Assembly: GCF_945915435.1 (NCBI RefSeq)
Contig: NZ_CAMEFG010000042.1
Span: forward strand, 1 to 32,388
From: an uncultured Paracoccus sp.
GTDB taxonomy: Bacteria; Pseudomonadota; Alphaproteobacteria; Rhodobacterales; Rhodobacteraceae
Length of the DNA stretch: 32,388 nt
Direction of reading: 5' to 3'
The position numbers and the translations under genes were made by a program. This document shows, piece by piece, positions 19,080 to 27,419 of this stretch. The notes under the pieces were generated by a model. It saw only the letters and a list, made by a program, of their open reading frames with translations, was not told where the DNA came from and did not search any database. The stretch's first letter is position 1. The number at the start of each line of letters is the position of its first letter.

Positions 19080-19292
19080 ATGAGCATCAACAGCCAAAGC
19101 GACATCGCCGCGAACCTTCAGATCGGGCCGACCGACCGGGGCATGGTGCGCATCTATGTCGAGGGCAACGGCATCGACCTGCCGCTGGATTTCGAACCGG
19201 ACGAAGCCATCGAGATCGCCGAGGAGCTGATGGCCGCAGCCGAGGCCGCGCGCGGATCAGCCGGAAAACCCTCTAGAAAACCGCGCCGCTGA
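19080..19292 (+). CDS. Small conserved protein, probably DUF6324 family
   Basis: A 70-residue acidic protein: MSINSQSDIAANLQIGPTD, then GMVRIYVEG, IDLPLDFEPDEAIEIAEEL and a basic tail. It resembles small Rhodobacteraceae proteins that I recall as DUF6324; the label needs checking. No membrane segment. ATG 19080 has AAGGG about 7 bases upstream. Its last 20 bases overlap mmcB tail to tail. Function unknown. Confidence 0.7.
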   Translation: MSINSQSDIAANLQIGPTDRGMVRIYVEGNGIDLPLDFEPDEAIEIAEELMAAAEAARGSAGKPSRKPRR

Positions 19293-19740
19293 CGCCCATC
19301 GGATCGCGCAACCCTTGCAGGCGCAGGGCGGCGGCGCGCGCGATATCGCGCAGGACGCGCGCCCGGCGGGCCGCTGGCAGCCGGGTTTCCGGCGCCATCC
19401 GCATCACCTCGGCCGCCCAGGCGTCGGCGCGAATCAACCCGTGGCCGAGGGGCAGGATATCTTCGGGGAAAGCGGCATCGACCGCCCAGAAGAAACGGTC
19501 GCACCACTCCAGATAGCCCTGCCATTTGCGGTCGCCCAGAAAATCGGCGCGGCAGCTCTTGCATTCGATCACCCAGATCTCGCCCCTGGGCGAGACCGAG
19601 ACCAGATCGACCCGCAACCCCGCCGAGGGCACGAACTCGGCCAGCGGCGCATGACCCATCGAGGCCAGCATCCGCGCAGCCCCGCGCGCGAGCCGCATTC
19701 CGGGCTGCGCGGGCAGGGTTTCGATAGAATCCGGTTCCAT
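19273..19740 (-). CDS. mmcB: MmcB family DNA repair protein
   Basis: A 155-residue protein of the MmcB/DUF1052 family, a putative nuclease of the PD-(D/E)XK type linked to mitomycin C survival in Caulobacter. The nuclease-like core is visible: VPSAGLRVDLVSVSPRGEIWVIECKSCRADF, which gives the D...E-x-K pattern, followed by KWQGYLEWCDRFFWAV and FPEDILP. ATG 19740 is the preferred start although no good ribosome site is seen; the frame extends to 19812. It is convergent with the DUF6324-like gene, overlapping by 20 bases. Confidence 0.88.
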   Translation of the reverse strand: MEPDSIETLPAQPGMRLARGAARMLASMGHAPLAEFVPSAGLRVDLVSVSPRGEIWVIECKSCRADFLGDRKWQGYLEWCDRFFWAVDAAFPEDILPLGHGLIRADAWAAEVMRMAPETRLPAARRARVLRDIARAAALRLQGLRDPMGVSGAVF

Positions 19741-20068
19741 GCGCGGAATATGAACAAAAAGGCAACACGGCGCAAGGCCCGTCCCCCCTTGCAAGGCATG
19801 GGGCAAGGACATATCTGGGTCGGTGGCGGGCTTCTGCTCGACCCGTGCGCGGCCATTTTTTCCACTGGCCTATAAGTTCACCGAGGGGGCTGGCTCTGTC
19901 GAGGCCCTGGTTTCGTTACCCGGCGCCCACCTGGAAATCCAGGCTTTCGGGGAAACTTGCGCCGACACGGTTGCTGCGGTTCCCGCCACCCCTTTCCCAC
20001 CGGAAAACCCCACGGAAAAAGGGCGACCCGAAGGCCGCCCTTTCGAGAGAGAGGGGAAATGCCCGGCC
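19741..20068. other. 328-base intergenic stretch between mmcB and the DUF481 gene
   Basis: It contains the mmcB promoter side and the terminator of the DUF481 gene (20016-20043). An inverted repeat GGCCA...TGGCC with a ten-base T-rich spacer lies near 19851-19870. I see no protein-coding signal in either strand. Confidence 0.6.
20016..20043 (-). terminator. Rho-independent terminator of the DUF481 gene
   Basis: AAAGGGCG (20018-20025) pairs with CGCCCTTT (20036-20043), with an inner CC/GG pair around GAA. On the minus strand the stem ends in UUUUU from the A-run at 20016-20020. It lies 25 bases after the stop codon. Confidence 0.75.
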
Positions 20069-20992
20069 TTAGAAGCCGTAGACCAGCGAAACGCCCAGGG
20101 TATTGTCGGTGCGGGTCGCGCGGTCCGAGACGTATTCGGTCTTGTAGGACACGCGGGTCGCGAACGAATCGGTCATCTGGAAGTTCACGCCCAGTTCGTT
20201 CGTCGCGATGTCGTTGGCATCCGAGGTCAGATAGTCGGTGTCGTTGGTCAGGAAGATCATGTCGTTGAAGCGGTGGTAGAACCGCGACGACGCGATATAG
20301 CCGACATCGGTATCCGACTCGAGACCCAGAACCGGCTCCGGCCCCGTATCATCGACACGGGTGGTCTTGGTATAGCGCACACCGACACCAGCCTGAACAC
20401 GCCATGCGGTGGTATCGTTGTTGATGATGCGGTAACCCGGACCTGCACCGAGGAAGGCGTCACGCTTCAGACGACCGTCAAGATCATAGACGGTTTCGCC
20501 GGTTTGCAGACCGTCCACGTCGTCGGCCAGCGCGTCAGTCGCCGCACGGCCTACGATGAAGCCATAGAACTGGTCGTTGAAGTAATAGGACGCATCATAG
20601 ATGACCGAGGTCTTTTCGGTATCGGTGTTGCCGGCGTTGTTTTCACCATATTCCAGCAACAGGCCAACCGACTGAGTGAACTGGCCCTGCGTATGGCTCA
20701 GGCGGCCCGACAGGTTGAAGTCCTGGTTTTCTTGGTTGCCGGTGCGGCCGATATAGCTCAGCGCGACCGAACCGAAAACGCCGTCGTTATTGTTGCCCGG
20801 ACCGAAACGATAGGCGTCTTCCGAACGTGCGAAGTCGTCGCGGACTTCACGCTCGACCGTGCGCATTTCTTCGCTGACTTCGGTTGCACCGATGACATTG
20901 GCGCCGGTTGCGAATTCCGACTGTGCGAAGGCAGGGGCTGCGAAGGACGCTGCAAGAGCGGTGGCGCCTGCCAGATAAGCGAGTTGCTTCAT
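20069..20992 (-). CDS. DUF481 outer-membrane beta-barrel protein
   Basis: A 307-residue outer-membrane protein. A Sec signal peptide ends at APAFA-Q (cleavage after residue 23). The mature part is made of alternating amphipathic strands rich in Tyr, Asn, Asp and Gly (VFGSVALSYIGRTGN, FNLSGRLSH, QSVGLLLEYG, FLGAGPGYRI, WRVQAGVGVRYTKTT) and ends YGF, the terminal aromatic used by the BAM complex. It matches the DUF481/YdiY group, sometimes called salt-induced outer membrane proteins. ATG 20992 has GAGG upstream. Its codon use is more A/T-tolerant than neighbours, common for highly expressed porins. A long open frame on the opposite strand is only its shadow. Confidence 0.85.
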   Translation of the reverse strand: MKQLAYLAGATALAASFAAPAFAQSEFATGANVIGATEVSEEMRTVEREVRDDFARSEDAYRFGPGNNNDGVFGSVALSYIGRTGNQENQDFNLSGRLSHTQGQFTQSVGLLLEYGENNAGNTDTEKTSVIYDASYYFNDQFYGFIVGRAATDALADDVDGLQTGETVYDLDGRLKRDAFLGAGPGYRIINNDTTAWRVQAGVGVRYTKTTRVDDTGPEPVLGLESDTDVGYIASSRFYHRFNDMIFLTNDTDYLTSDANDIATNELGVNFQMTDSFATRVSYKTEYVSDRATRTDNTLGVSLVYGF

Positions 20993-21137
20993 GATTCAAC
21001 CTCAGAACTTGAAGGTTTCGGCCCTTTTCCACTCGGGGCCGTTTCGATGAAGCCAAGCTAGGCGTTGCAGCCGGGACGAGAAAGACCACCCTGAAACATT
21101 GCCGCAGCGGGCTTGTCGCGGCACGGCGGCGCGGGCG

Positions 21138-21156
21138 AGGAATTCGGCAAATTCCT
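21138..21156. promoter_or_regulatory. Dyad upstream of the DUF481 gene
   Basis: AGGAATT and AATTCCT form a perfect 7-bp inverted repeat with a five-base spacer, about 146 bases upstream of the DUF481 start. This looks like an operator; the regulator is not known. Confidence 0.4.
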
Positions 21157-21285
21157 GCTGATGACAAAATGTGATCGCCTTAAAGGGGAACTTTCCGCCC
21201 TGCCGAATAGGAAATTGACGACAGGGGGTTAGGGGCATCCAGACCGATCACGGAATATTAAACTGTCGCAATGCTGTTCCAAAGC

Positions 21286-21312
21286 GTAAAATTTGCCCAA
21301 AAAATAGGCAAA
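21286..21312 (-). terminator. Possible terminator downstream of the small membrane protein gene
   Basis: TTTGCC and GGCAAA (21292-21297, 21307-21312) enclose an A-rich loop. On the minus strand the stem is followed by TTTTAC. The stem is short and partly A/T, so efficiency is uncertain. It would end the ribE-ribBX-ribH-nusB-membrane gene run. Confidence 0.35.
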
Positions 21313-21398
21313 GACCCGGGGGGCGCGGGGCGACAATGCTGTTGCGCAGGCGACACGGTTCCTGTGCAAAACTTTTCCAAAGAGTGACGGGCAAGCGC

Positions 21399-21710
21399 CT
21401 AATGCTGGCGTGGCAGAGGCGCGGAAGCAGGCCGGAGCGAGGGAATCAGGTGCCGCGCAAGCTGCCGCCGCCCGCCCTTGCCATCCGAATCCCGGCCCAG
21501 CCGCATGACGCGATAGCCGAACTGGACACCGGAAAACAGGATGGTATGGAACCAGACCAGCATCACCACCGCGATGATCCCGCCCTTGGTCGAACGCACG
21601 AGATGGCCCAGGTGGGCGACATCCAGAAAGACCAGAAGGACGGTGAAAATGCAGGCCAGCACGAAGCCCACGCCGATGCTGGTGATGTAAAGGCGAATGA
21701 GTCGAGGCAT
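21399..21710 (-). CDS. Small two-helix membrane protein of unknown function
   Basis: A 103-residue protein with two membrane helices, at about 6-30 (SIGVGFVLACIFTVLLVFLDV) and 42-65 (GIIAVVMLVWFHTILFSGVQF), and a basic C-terminal tail (RRQLARHLIPSLRP). AGGAG is at ideal spacing before ATG 21710. It follows nusB by 69 bases on the same strand and is probably co-transcribed with it. No family name can be given. Confidence 0.75.
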   Translation of the reverse strand: MPRLIRLYITSIGVGFVLACIFTVLLVFLDVAHLGHLVRSTKGGIIAVVMLVWFHTILFSGVQFGYRVMRLGRDSDGKGGRRQLARHLIPSLRPASAPLPRQH

Positions 21711-21779
21711 CTTCCGCTCCTGCGATGGTCTCATCATAGGCCCATTCCGCCGGAAAAGCACCCCTTTTGCGCAGGCCGG

Positions 21780-22265
21780 TCAGAACTTGTCGGGCTGCGC
21801 CTCGCGCGCCATATGGTCCAGCACCGCATTGACGAATTTCGATTCGCGGCCCTGATCGAAAAACGCCTGCGAAATGCGGACATATTCCGTGATGACCACG
21901 CGCGGCGGGGTGCCGGGCACGACCAGTTCCGCCCCGGCGGCGCGGAACAGCGCGCGCAGCACCGGGTCGATGCGGCCGATGGGCCATTTCGCGACCAGCG
22001 CGCGGTCGGTCATCTGGTCGATGCGCGACTGCCAGGTGACGGCATCCTCGACGATCCGGGCGAACAGGCGCTGATCGGCCTCGGGCGAAGTCTCGCCTTC
22101 GTATTCGGCGCCGATGCGCCAGTCCTCGAACTCGCGCCGGACGCGATCCGAGGATTGACCGGCGGCCTCCATCTGAAACAGCGCCTGAACGGCGTAAAGC
22201 CGCGCGGCGGCGCTGAGTTGGCGGCGGTCGGGCTTGCCGCCCGAAGGCTGGGACGAGGTGGTCAT
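21780..22265 (-). CDS. nusB: Transcription antitermination factor NusB
   Basis: A 161-residue all-helical RNA-binding protein that, with NusE (S10), binds boxA of rRNA leaders. Visible family blocks are AARLYAVQALFQME, DQRLFARIVEDAV, IGRIDPVLRALFRAAGAEL, PPRVVITEYVRISQAFF and KFVNAVLDHMAREA. Its start overlaps the ribH stop as ATGA. ribH-nusB linkage is widespread in bacteria. Confidence 0.95.
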   Translation of the reverse strand: MTTSSQPSGGKPDRRQLSAAARLYAVQALFQMEAAGQSSDRVRREFEDWRIGAEYEGETSPEADQRLFARIVEDAVTWQSRIDQMTDRALVAKWPIGRIDPVLRALFRAAGAELVVPGTPPRVVITEYVRISQAFFDQGRESKFVNAVLDHMAREAQPDKF

Positions 22266-22816
22266 GCGCGGTTCAGCCCCTCCAGCGCGCCGGCCAGCCG
22301 AATCGGGTCGGTTTCCTGCGGGATACCGCCGCCGGACGAAGGGTCCGGTGCAAAGCGGCGGCGCAGCGCAAGCAGGTGCAGCGCGGCAGCGGCGGCCCCG
22401 CCGCCCTTGTTCTGCCCGGCGGGATCGGCGCGGACCTGCGCCTGCTGGGGATTTTCGACCGTCAGGATGCCGTTGCCGACGGGCAGCCCTTGCAGCCCCA
22501 GCAGCATCAGCCCGCGCGAACTGTCGTTGCAGACGGTATCGTAATGCGTCGTCTCGCCCCGGATGATGCAGCCCAGCGCGACATAGGCGTCATAGCGCCC
22601 CGACCGCGCGGCCAGCGCGATGGCGGGGGGGATTTCCAGCGCGCCGGGGACCTCGATCTGCTCGACCTCGACCCCCGCGGCATCGCCGACGGCACGCGCG
22701 CCCGCCACCAGATCCGCCGCGATCGCCTTGTAATAGGGCGAGACGACGATCAGCAGCCGCGCACCCCCCGCGATCACGGGAAGCGGCAATTCGTGATGTT
22801 CGACGCTGGCGGCCAT
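22262..22816 (-). CDS. ribH: 6,7-dimethyl-8-ribityllumazine synthase
   Basis: It condenses 5-amino-6-ribitylaminouracil with 3,4-dihydroxy-2-butanone 4-phosphate to make lumazine. The product is 184 residues, with SPYYKAIAADLV, EVPGALEIP, GCIIRGETTHYDTVCND (catalytic His) and NKGGGAAAAAL in order. The C-terminal tail after about 155 is longer than usual. The gene lies 3 bases after the ribB-type gene and overlaps nusB. Confidence 0.95.
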   Translation of the reverse strand: MAASVEHHELPLPVIAGGARLLIVVSPYYKAIAADLVAGARAVGDAAGVEVEQIEVPGALEIPPAIALAARSGRYDAYVALGCIIRGETTHYDTVCNDSSRGLMLLGLQGLPVGNGILTVENPQQAQVRADPAGQNKGGGAAAAALHLLALRRRFAPDPSSGGGIPQETDPIRLAGALEGLNRA

Positions 22817-22819
22817 CTG

Positions 22820-23941
22820 TCAGTCCTTCGGTATGGGACGGGTGGAATGGATCGAAAGCCCGTAAGCGTCAAGCCCGACGACCTTCAGCGGCGCGGAATT
22901 GGTCAAAAGGACAAGCTCGGACAGCCCCAGCGAGGACAGGATCTGCGCCCCCAGCCCATAGACCCGCAGCGTATGGGGGGAGACGTCGTCGCCCGGCACC
23001 GTCACATTGGGCGACAGGTCGCGGATCAGCACGACGACGCCGCGCCCCTCTTGGGCGATCAGGTCCATCGCCGTCGCGATATCGCCCGAGCTTTCATGCC
23101 CGATGCCCAGCACGTCGTGCAGCGGATCCAGCGCGTGCATCCTGACCAGCACAGGCTCGCCCGTGGTCAGGTCGCCCTTGGACAGCACGATATGTTCCGC
23201 GCCATGCGTGACATCGGCATAAATGCGCATCATCCAGTCGCCGCCGTGGCGCGAGTGGACGGGCATCTGCGCGCGTTCGGCGATCAGATTGTCATGGCGG
23301 CGGCGATAGGCGATCAGGTCGCTGATGGTGCCGATCTTCAGCCCGTGCTTCTGCGCGAAGGCGATCAGGTCGGGCAGGCGCGCCATCGTGCCGTCCTCGT
23401 TCATGATCTCGCAGATCACGCCCGAGGCGTTCAGCCCGGCCAGCCGCGCGACATCGACGGCGGCCTCGGTATGTCCGGCGCGGACCAGAACCCCGCCCTG
23501 GCGCGCGCGCAGCGGAAAGACGTGGCCCGGCGTGGCGATATCCGCAGCCCCCTTGCCGGGGTCGATGGCCACGGCCACGGTGCGGGCGCGGTCATGGGCG
23601 GAAATGCCGGTCGTGACGCCTTCCCGCGCCTCGATCGAGACGGTGAAGGCGGTTTCGTGCCGGCTCGAGTTCTTGGGCGTCATCAGCGTCAGGCCAAGCG
23701 CCTCGATCCGTTCGCCCGGCAGGGCCAGGCAGATCAGCCCGCGCCCGTGGGTCGCCATGAAGTTGATCGCGTCGGGCGTCGCCATCTGGGCGGGAATGAC
23801 CAGATCGCCCTCGTTCTCGCGATCCTCGTGATCGACAAGGATGAACATGCGGCCGTTGCGCGCATCCTCGATGATCTCTTCGATTTTCGAGATCGCGTCC
23901 GACCAGTCGCGTTCGACGGGTCCGGGTCGTTCATATTGCAT
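22820..23941 (-). CDS. ribB: 3,4-dihydroxy-2-butanone 4-phosphate synthase with degenerate GTP cyclohydrolase II-like domain (RibBX)
   Basis: The N-terminal domain (about 11-215) makes the four-carbon riboflavin precursor from ribulose 5-phosphate, releasing formate. DHEDRENEGDL at 37-47 (metal and acid residues), TGISAHDRA, GHTEAAVDVARLAGL at 156-170 and CEIMNEDGTMAR are intact. The C-terminal domain (about 225-373) has the GTP cyclohydrolase II fold signature (GEPVLVRMH, QEGRG, YGLGAQIL, LLTNSAPLKVVGL). It lacks the C-x10-C-x-C zinc site, which reads HALDPLHDV...HESSGDI with no Cys. This matches RibBX, so GTP cyclohydrolase II must be elsewhere. ATG 23941 has AGGAG upstream. It is 60 bases after ribE. 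Confidence 0.92.
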   Translation of the reverse strand: MQYERPGPVERDWSDAISKIEEIIEDARNGRMFILVDHEDRENEGDLVIPAQMATPDAINFMATHGRGLICLALPGERIEALGLTLMTPKNSSRHETAFTVSIEAREGVTTGISAHDRARTVAVAIDPGKGAADIATPGHVFPLRARQGGVLVRAGHTEAAVDVARLAGLNASGVICEIMNEDGTMARLPDLIAFAQKHGLKIGTISDLIAYRRRHDNLIAERAQMPVHSRHGGDWMMRIYADVTHGAEHIVLSKGDLTTGEPVLVRMHALDPLHDVLGIGHESSGDIATAMDLIAQEGRGVVVLIRDLSPNVTVPGDDVSPHTLRVYGLGAQILSSLGLSELVLLTNSAPLKVVGLDAYGLSIHSTRPIPKD

Positions 23942-24001
23942 CTGCCGCTCCTGCAAGATGGTTCCGCCGGGCGCTGCCGTGGCGGCGTGATGTGGCGCCG
24001 G

Positions 24002-24598
24002 TCATTGCCCGGCCTCGGCCAGGCGCGCGACATAGCGCGCCAGCGTGTCGATTTCCAGGTTGACCCCGTCGCCGGGCTTCGCCGCGCCCCAGGTGGTCAC
24101 GCCCTGGGTGTGGGGAATGACGTTGACGCCGAAACGTTCGCCCTCGACCTCGTTGACGGTCAGCGAGGTGCCGTTCAGCGCGACCGACCCCTTGGGCGCA
24201 ATGAAACGCGCCAGTTCGCGCGGGGCGCGGAAGGTGATGCGGGTGCTGTCGCCTTCGTCGGCCACGGTTTCGATCACCGCGACACCGTCCACGTGACCCG
24301 AGACGATATGCCCGCCCAGTTCGTCGCCCACCCGCAGCGCGCGCTCCAGGTTCACGCGCTTGCCGACGGCCCAGCCATTCGCGCCGATATTGGTCCGCGA
24401 CAGCGTCTCGGCCGAGATATCGACGTCGAACCAGTCGCCGCCCTTCCGCACGACGGTCAGGCAAACCCCGTCGCAGGCGATCGAGGCGCCCAGGTCGACC
24501 CCCCCCATGTCGTAGCCGCACGAGATCCGGGCGCGCATGTCGCCCCGCATCTCGACCGCCTCGACGGTTCCGATATCCGTTATGATCCCCGTAAACAT
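24002..24598 (-). CDS. ribE: Riboflavin synthase alpha subunit
   Basis: It dismutates two lumazines into riboflavin and 5-amino-6-ribitylaminouracil. The 198-residue product shows the internal duplication of the family: MFTGIITDIGTV plus ACDGVCLTVV in the first lumazine-binding repeat, and GGHIVSGHVDGVA plus SVALNGTSLTVN in the second. ATG 24598 is the first in-frame Met and starts directly with the invariant MFTG(I/L). First gene of ribE-ribBX-ribH-nusB; divergent from kpsS with 202 bases between. No FMN riboswitch is seen in that gap. Confidence 0.95.
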   Translation of the reverse strand: MFTGIITDIGTVEAVEMRGDMRARISCGYDMGGVDLGASIACDGVCLTVVRKGGDWFDVDISAETLSRTNIGANGWAVGKRVNLERALRVGDELGGHIVSGHVDGVAVIETVADEGDSTRITFRAPRELARFIAPKGSVALNGTSLTVNEVEGERFGVNVIPHTQGVTTWGAAKPGDGVNLEIDTLARYVARLAEAGQ

Positions 24599-24800
24599 GC
24601 CCGGCCCTTCCGTCAGTTCACATCTGACTAATTCCTCGCCGCGCGATCTTCAAGCGACGGCAGGCGGGCGGGGCGGGCAAACTTGATAGAATGCTCTGGA
24701 TTTTCCGATGGCGTTCGTTGGGCAAATAGGTCAAAAGCGGCAAAGAGCCTGTGCGCCTTTCCCTGTTGTTCACGATTTTCCCGTTTTTTCACAGTCATTG

Positions 24801-26123
24801 ATGCCGACATCCCAGATACCGCACGATCCGCAGGGCCTGCCCGCCGAAAGCCGGGTCTTTCTGTTGCTGCAAGGCCCGCATGGTCCCTTCTTCAACCGGC
24901 TGGGCAAGCTGCTGCGCGCGGCGGGGGCGCAGGTCTGGCGCGTGGGGTTCAACGCGGGGGATGCCTTCTTCTGGCGCGACCGCGACCGCTTCATCGCCCA
25001 CACCGCACCGCCCGAGGAATGGCCCGCCCACCTGGACCGCATCATCGCGCAAAAGGGCGTGACCGATATCGTCCTTTACGGCGACGTGCGCCCCGTCCAC
25101 GCCGCCGCGCGCGAGGCCGCAGAAAGGCTGGGTCTTGTGCTGCACGTGTTCGAGGAAGGTTATCTGCGTCCCTTCTGGATCACCTACGAACGCGGCGGCT
25201 CGAACGGGCATTCGCGGCTGATGCGGCTTTCGCTTGACGACATGCGCGCCACCATCCGCCTGCGCCGGGCCGAGATCAGGCGCCCGCCCGCCACCTGGGG
25301 CGACATGCGCCAGCATAAGTTCTACGGCGCGCTCTATCACTTCCTGGTCCTGGTCGCGAACCGCCGCTTTCCCGGCTACCGCAGCCACCGCGACGTCGGC
25401 GTGCCGCGCGAATTCGCGCTGAACCTGCGCCGCTTCCTGTTGACACCGGCCAACGCGCTTGCCCGCATCGTCGAGGCGCGGATCGTCCGGCGCGGCGGCT
25501 TTCCCTATGTGCTGGTGCTGATGCAACTGGAACACGACGCCAGTTTCCGCGCCCATTCCGATTTCACCCGCATGGCCGAGTTCACCGACCTGGTGCTGAC
25601 CGAATTCGCCCACGCGGCGCCGCGCCATCACCGGCTGGTCTTCAAGGCCCATCCACTGGAAGACGGGCGGGGCGGCGTGCGCGCGGCCATCGCCGCCCGC
25701 GCCCAGGCGCTGGGCATCGCCAAGCGCGTGCATTACGTCCGCGGCGGCAAGCTTGCCCGGCTCCTGGCCGAGGCGCGGGCGGCGGTCACCGTCAACTCGA
25801 CCTCGGCCCAACAGGCGCTTTGGCGCGGGCTGCCGGTCCGGGCGCTGGGGCGGGCGGTCTACGACAAGCCGGGGCTGGTCTCGCACCAGCCGCTGGCCGA
25901 GTTCTTCCGCCACCCCGAACGGCCCGACCACCGCGCCTACAGCCTCTATCGCGATTTCCTGCTGGAAAGCAGCCAGATCCCCGGCGGGTTCTACGCGGCG
26001 CGGTCGCGCGCCCATTCGCTGCGGCTGGTGGTGGACATGATGCTGGCGCCGGAAGACCCCTATGACGCCGTGGCGGCGGGCCGCAACCAGTATCGGCGGC
26101 AAATGGACGACGACGAAGGCTGA
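24801..26123 (+). CDS. kpsS: Capsule linker beta-Kdo transferase, KpsS type
   Basis: KpsS adds the first beta-Kdo to lyso-phosphatidylglycerol, starting the poly-Kdo linker of group 2 (ABC-dependent) capsules at the inner membrane. The 440-residue product matches KpsS along its length: FLLLQGPHGPFF near residue 20, VGFNAGDAFFW, YGDVRPVH, FEEGYLRPFWIT, FKAHPLEDG, VTVNSTSAQQALWRGLPVRALG and YDKPGL. ATG 24801 is taken as the start because upstream DNA is A/T-richer and unlike the family; no ribosome site is evident, and ATG 24708 is the alternative. The first gene of a three-gene plus-strand capsule group. Confidence 0.88.
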   Translation: MPTSQIPHDPQGLPAESRVFLLLQGPHGPFFNRLGKLLRAAGAQVWRVGFNAGDAFFWRDRDRFIAHTAPPEEWPAHLDRIIAQKGVTDIVLYGDVRPVHAAAREAAERLGLVLHVFEEGYLRPFWITYERGGSNGHSRLMRLSLDDMRATIRLRRAEIRRPPATWGDMRQHKFYGALYHFLVLVANRRFPGYRSHRDVGVPREFALNLRRFLLTPANALARIVEARIVRRGGFPYVLVLMQLEHDASFRAHSDFTRMAEFTDLVLTEFAHAAPRHHRLVFKAHPLEDGRGGVRAAIAARAQALGIAKRVHYVRGGKLARLLAEARAAVTVNSTSAQQALWRGLPVRALGRAVYDKPGLVSHQPLAEFFRHPERPDHRAYSLYRDFLLESSQIPGGFYAARSRAHSLRLVVDMMLAPEDPYDAVAAGRNQYRRQMDDDEG

Positions 26124-26242
26124 GGACCGCGCAAACCCGCGCGCGGTCGTGCAAAACGGTGGAAAAGGCGGAACCCCTGGGTTATTTTGCCCGCAAAAGG
26201 CATTACGGACGACGGATTCGTAAAAAGGGACAGGAGTGTACT

Positions 26243-27415
26243 TTGGCTGACATGAGTTTTTCGGCAAGGCCCGTTGCGGCCGATCTGCGACGGGGCGGGT
26301 CCCGCCGCCTGTTCCGGTTCGCCGTGATGGGCGCGGTCCTGCTGGTCACGGCCTGCGGCCTGCCCCGCTCGGGACCCAGCAAGAAGGAAATCCTGGCCAG
26401 CAGCGTCGAACGCGGCGGCACCACCCATGTCGTCATGGTGAACGATCACGTCAACCGCACCGCGAATTACGCGCCCGCCTACGGGTTCAGCAACGAATTC
26501 CGCAGCGCCGCAGCGGTCGGGGCCGATACGATCCGGCCCGGCGACGTGCTTGGCCTGTCGATCTGGGAAAACGTGGACGACGGGCTTCTGGCCTCGATGG
26601 GCAGCAGTTCGACCGCGCTGGAACAGTTGCAGGTGGACAGCAACGGCTATATCTTCGTGCCCTATGCCGGGCGCGTCCGCGCCGCGGGCAATACGCCCGA
26701 CGAGTTGCGCGGCATCATCACCCAGCAGCTTGAAACGCAAACCCCCGACCCGCAGGTCATGGTGACCCGCATGGCGGGCGATGGTGCGACGGTTTCGGTC
26801 ATGGGCCGCGTCAACGCGCAGGGCGTCTATCCGATCGAGCGTCCGACCCGCTCGCTTTCCGCGATGCTGGCCCGCGCGGGCGGTGTCGGGATCGAGCCTG
26901 AGGTCGCCGTGGTCACCGTCAAGCGCGGCAATTCTACCGGGCGGGTCTGGCTCAAGGATCTGTATTCCAGCCCCTCGAACGACATCGCGCTGCGCCCCGG
27001 CGACGTCGTGCTGGTCGAGGAAGACCAGCGCAGCTTCACCGCCCTCGGCGCGCTTGGCGGCCAGACCAAGGTGCCGCTTGGCAATGAACAGATCAACGCG
27101 GTCGAGGCCATCGCGCTGGTCGGCGGCCTGTCCACCGCGCTGGCCGACCCCAAGGGCGTCTTCGTGCTGCGCGACGAACCGCAGGCCGTCGCCCGCGCCG
27201 TCCTGGGATCGAACACGGTTCAGGGGACGCAGCGCATGGCCTATATCCTGGACCTGACGCGGCCCGACGGGCTGTTCCTGGCGCGCGACTTCATGATCCG
27301 CGACGGCGACACCGTCTATGTCACCGAGGCGCCCTTCGTTCAGTGGCAGAAATCCATCCGCTCGGTCACCGGCACCGCGTCCGAGCTTTCGGATACCACC
27401 GAGACCTTCCGCTAG
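26243..27415 (+). CDS. Outer-membrane polysaccharide export (OPX) lipoprotein, Wza/KpsD-like
   Basis: An outer-membrane export protein for the capsule chain. A basic N-terminus and hydrophobic stretch end in the lipobox LLVTAC (Cys 38 with the TTG start). The poly-export domain (about 85-170) has TIRPGDVLGLSIWE and GYIFVPYAGRVRAAG, followed by two SLBB-like beta-grasp domains (VSVMGRVNAQGVYPIERP, and TKVPLGNEQINAVEAIALVGG). The C-terminus has RDGDTVYVTEAPFVQWQKS. The start is TTG 26243, 6 bases after CAGGAG; ATG 26252 is the alternative but is spaced too far. The product is 390 residues. It sits between kpsS and kpsC. Confidence 0.88.
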   Translation: MADMSFSARPVAADLRRGGSRRLFRFAVMGAVLLVTACGLPRSGPSKKEILASSVERGGTTHVVMVNDHVNRTANYAPAYGFSNEFRSAAAVGADTIRPGDVLGLSIWENVDDGLLASMGSSSTALEQLQVDSNGYIFVPYAGRVRAAGNTPDELRGIITQQLETQTPDPQVMVTRMAGDGATVSVMGRVNAQGVYPIERPTRSLSAMLARAGGVGIEPEVAVVTVKRGNSTGRVWLKDLYSSPSNDIALRPGDVVLVEEDQRSFTALGALGGQTKVPLGNEQINAVEAIALVGGLSTALADPKGVFVLRDEPQAVARAVLGSNTVQGTQRMAYILDLTRPDGLFLARDFMIRDGDTVYVTEAPFVQWQKSIRSVTGTASELSDTTETFR

Positions 27416-27419
27416 GCGG

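Larger units (their letters stand above)
20993..21398. other. 406-base intergenic stretch upstream of the DUF481 gene
   Basis: A regulatory region, more A/T-rich than its surroundings. It holds a perfect dyad at 21138-21156, a hairpin at 21292-21312, and two copies of CAATGCTGTT (near 21269 and 21333). No coding sequence is convincing on either strand. A small RNA is possible but nothing specific supports one. Confidence 0.5.

Noticed and set aside
19823..21061. 412-codon plus-strand frame opposite the DUF481 gene
   Set aside because: The minus strand has a signal peptide, beta strands, a ribosome site and a terminator; the plus frame has none.
24599..24800. FMN riboswitch upstream of ribE
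   Set aside because: None of the conserved RFN core segments is recognisable in the 202-base gap.
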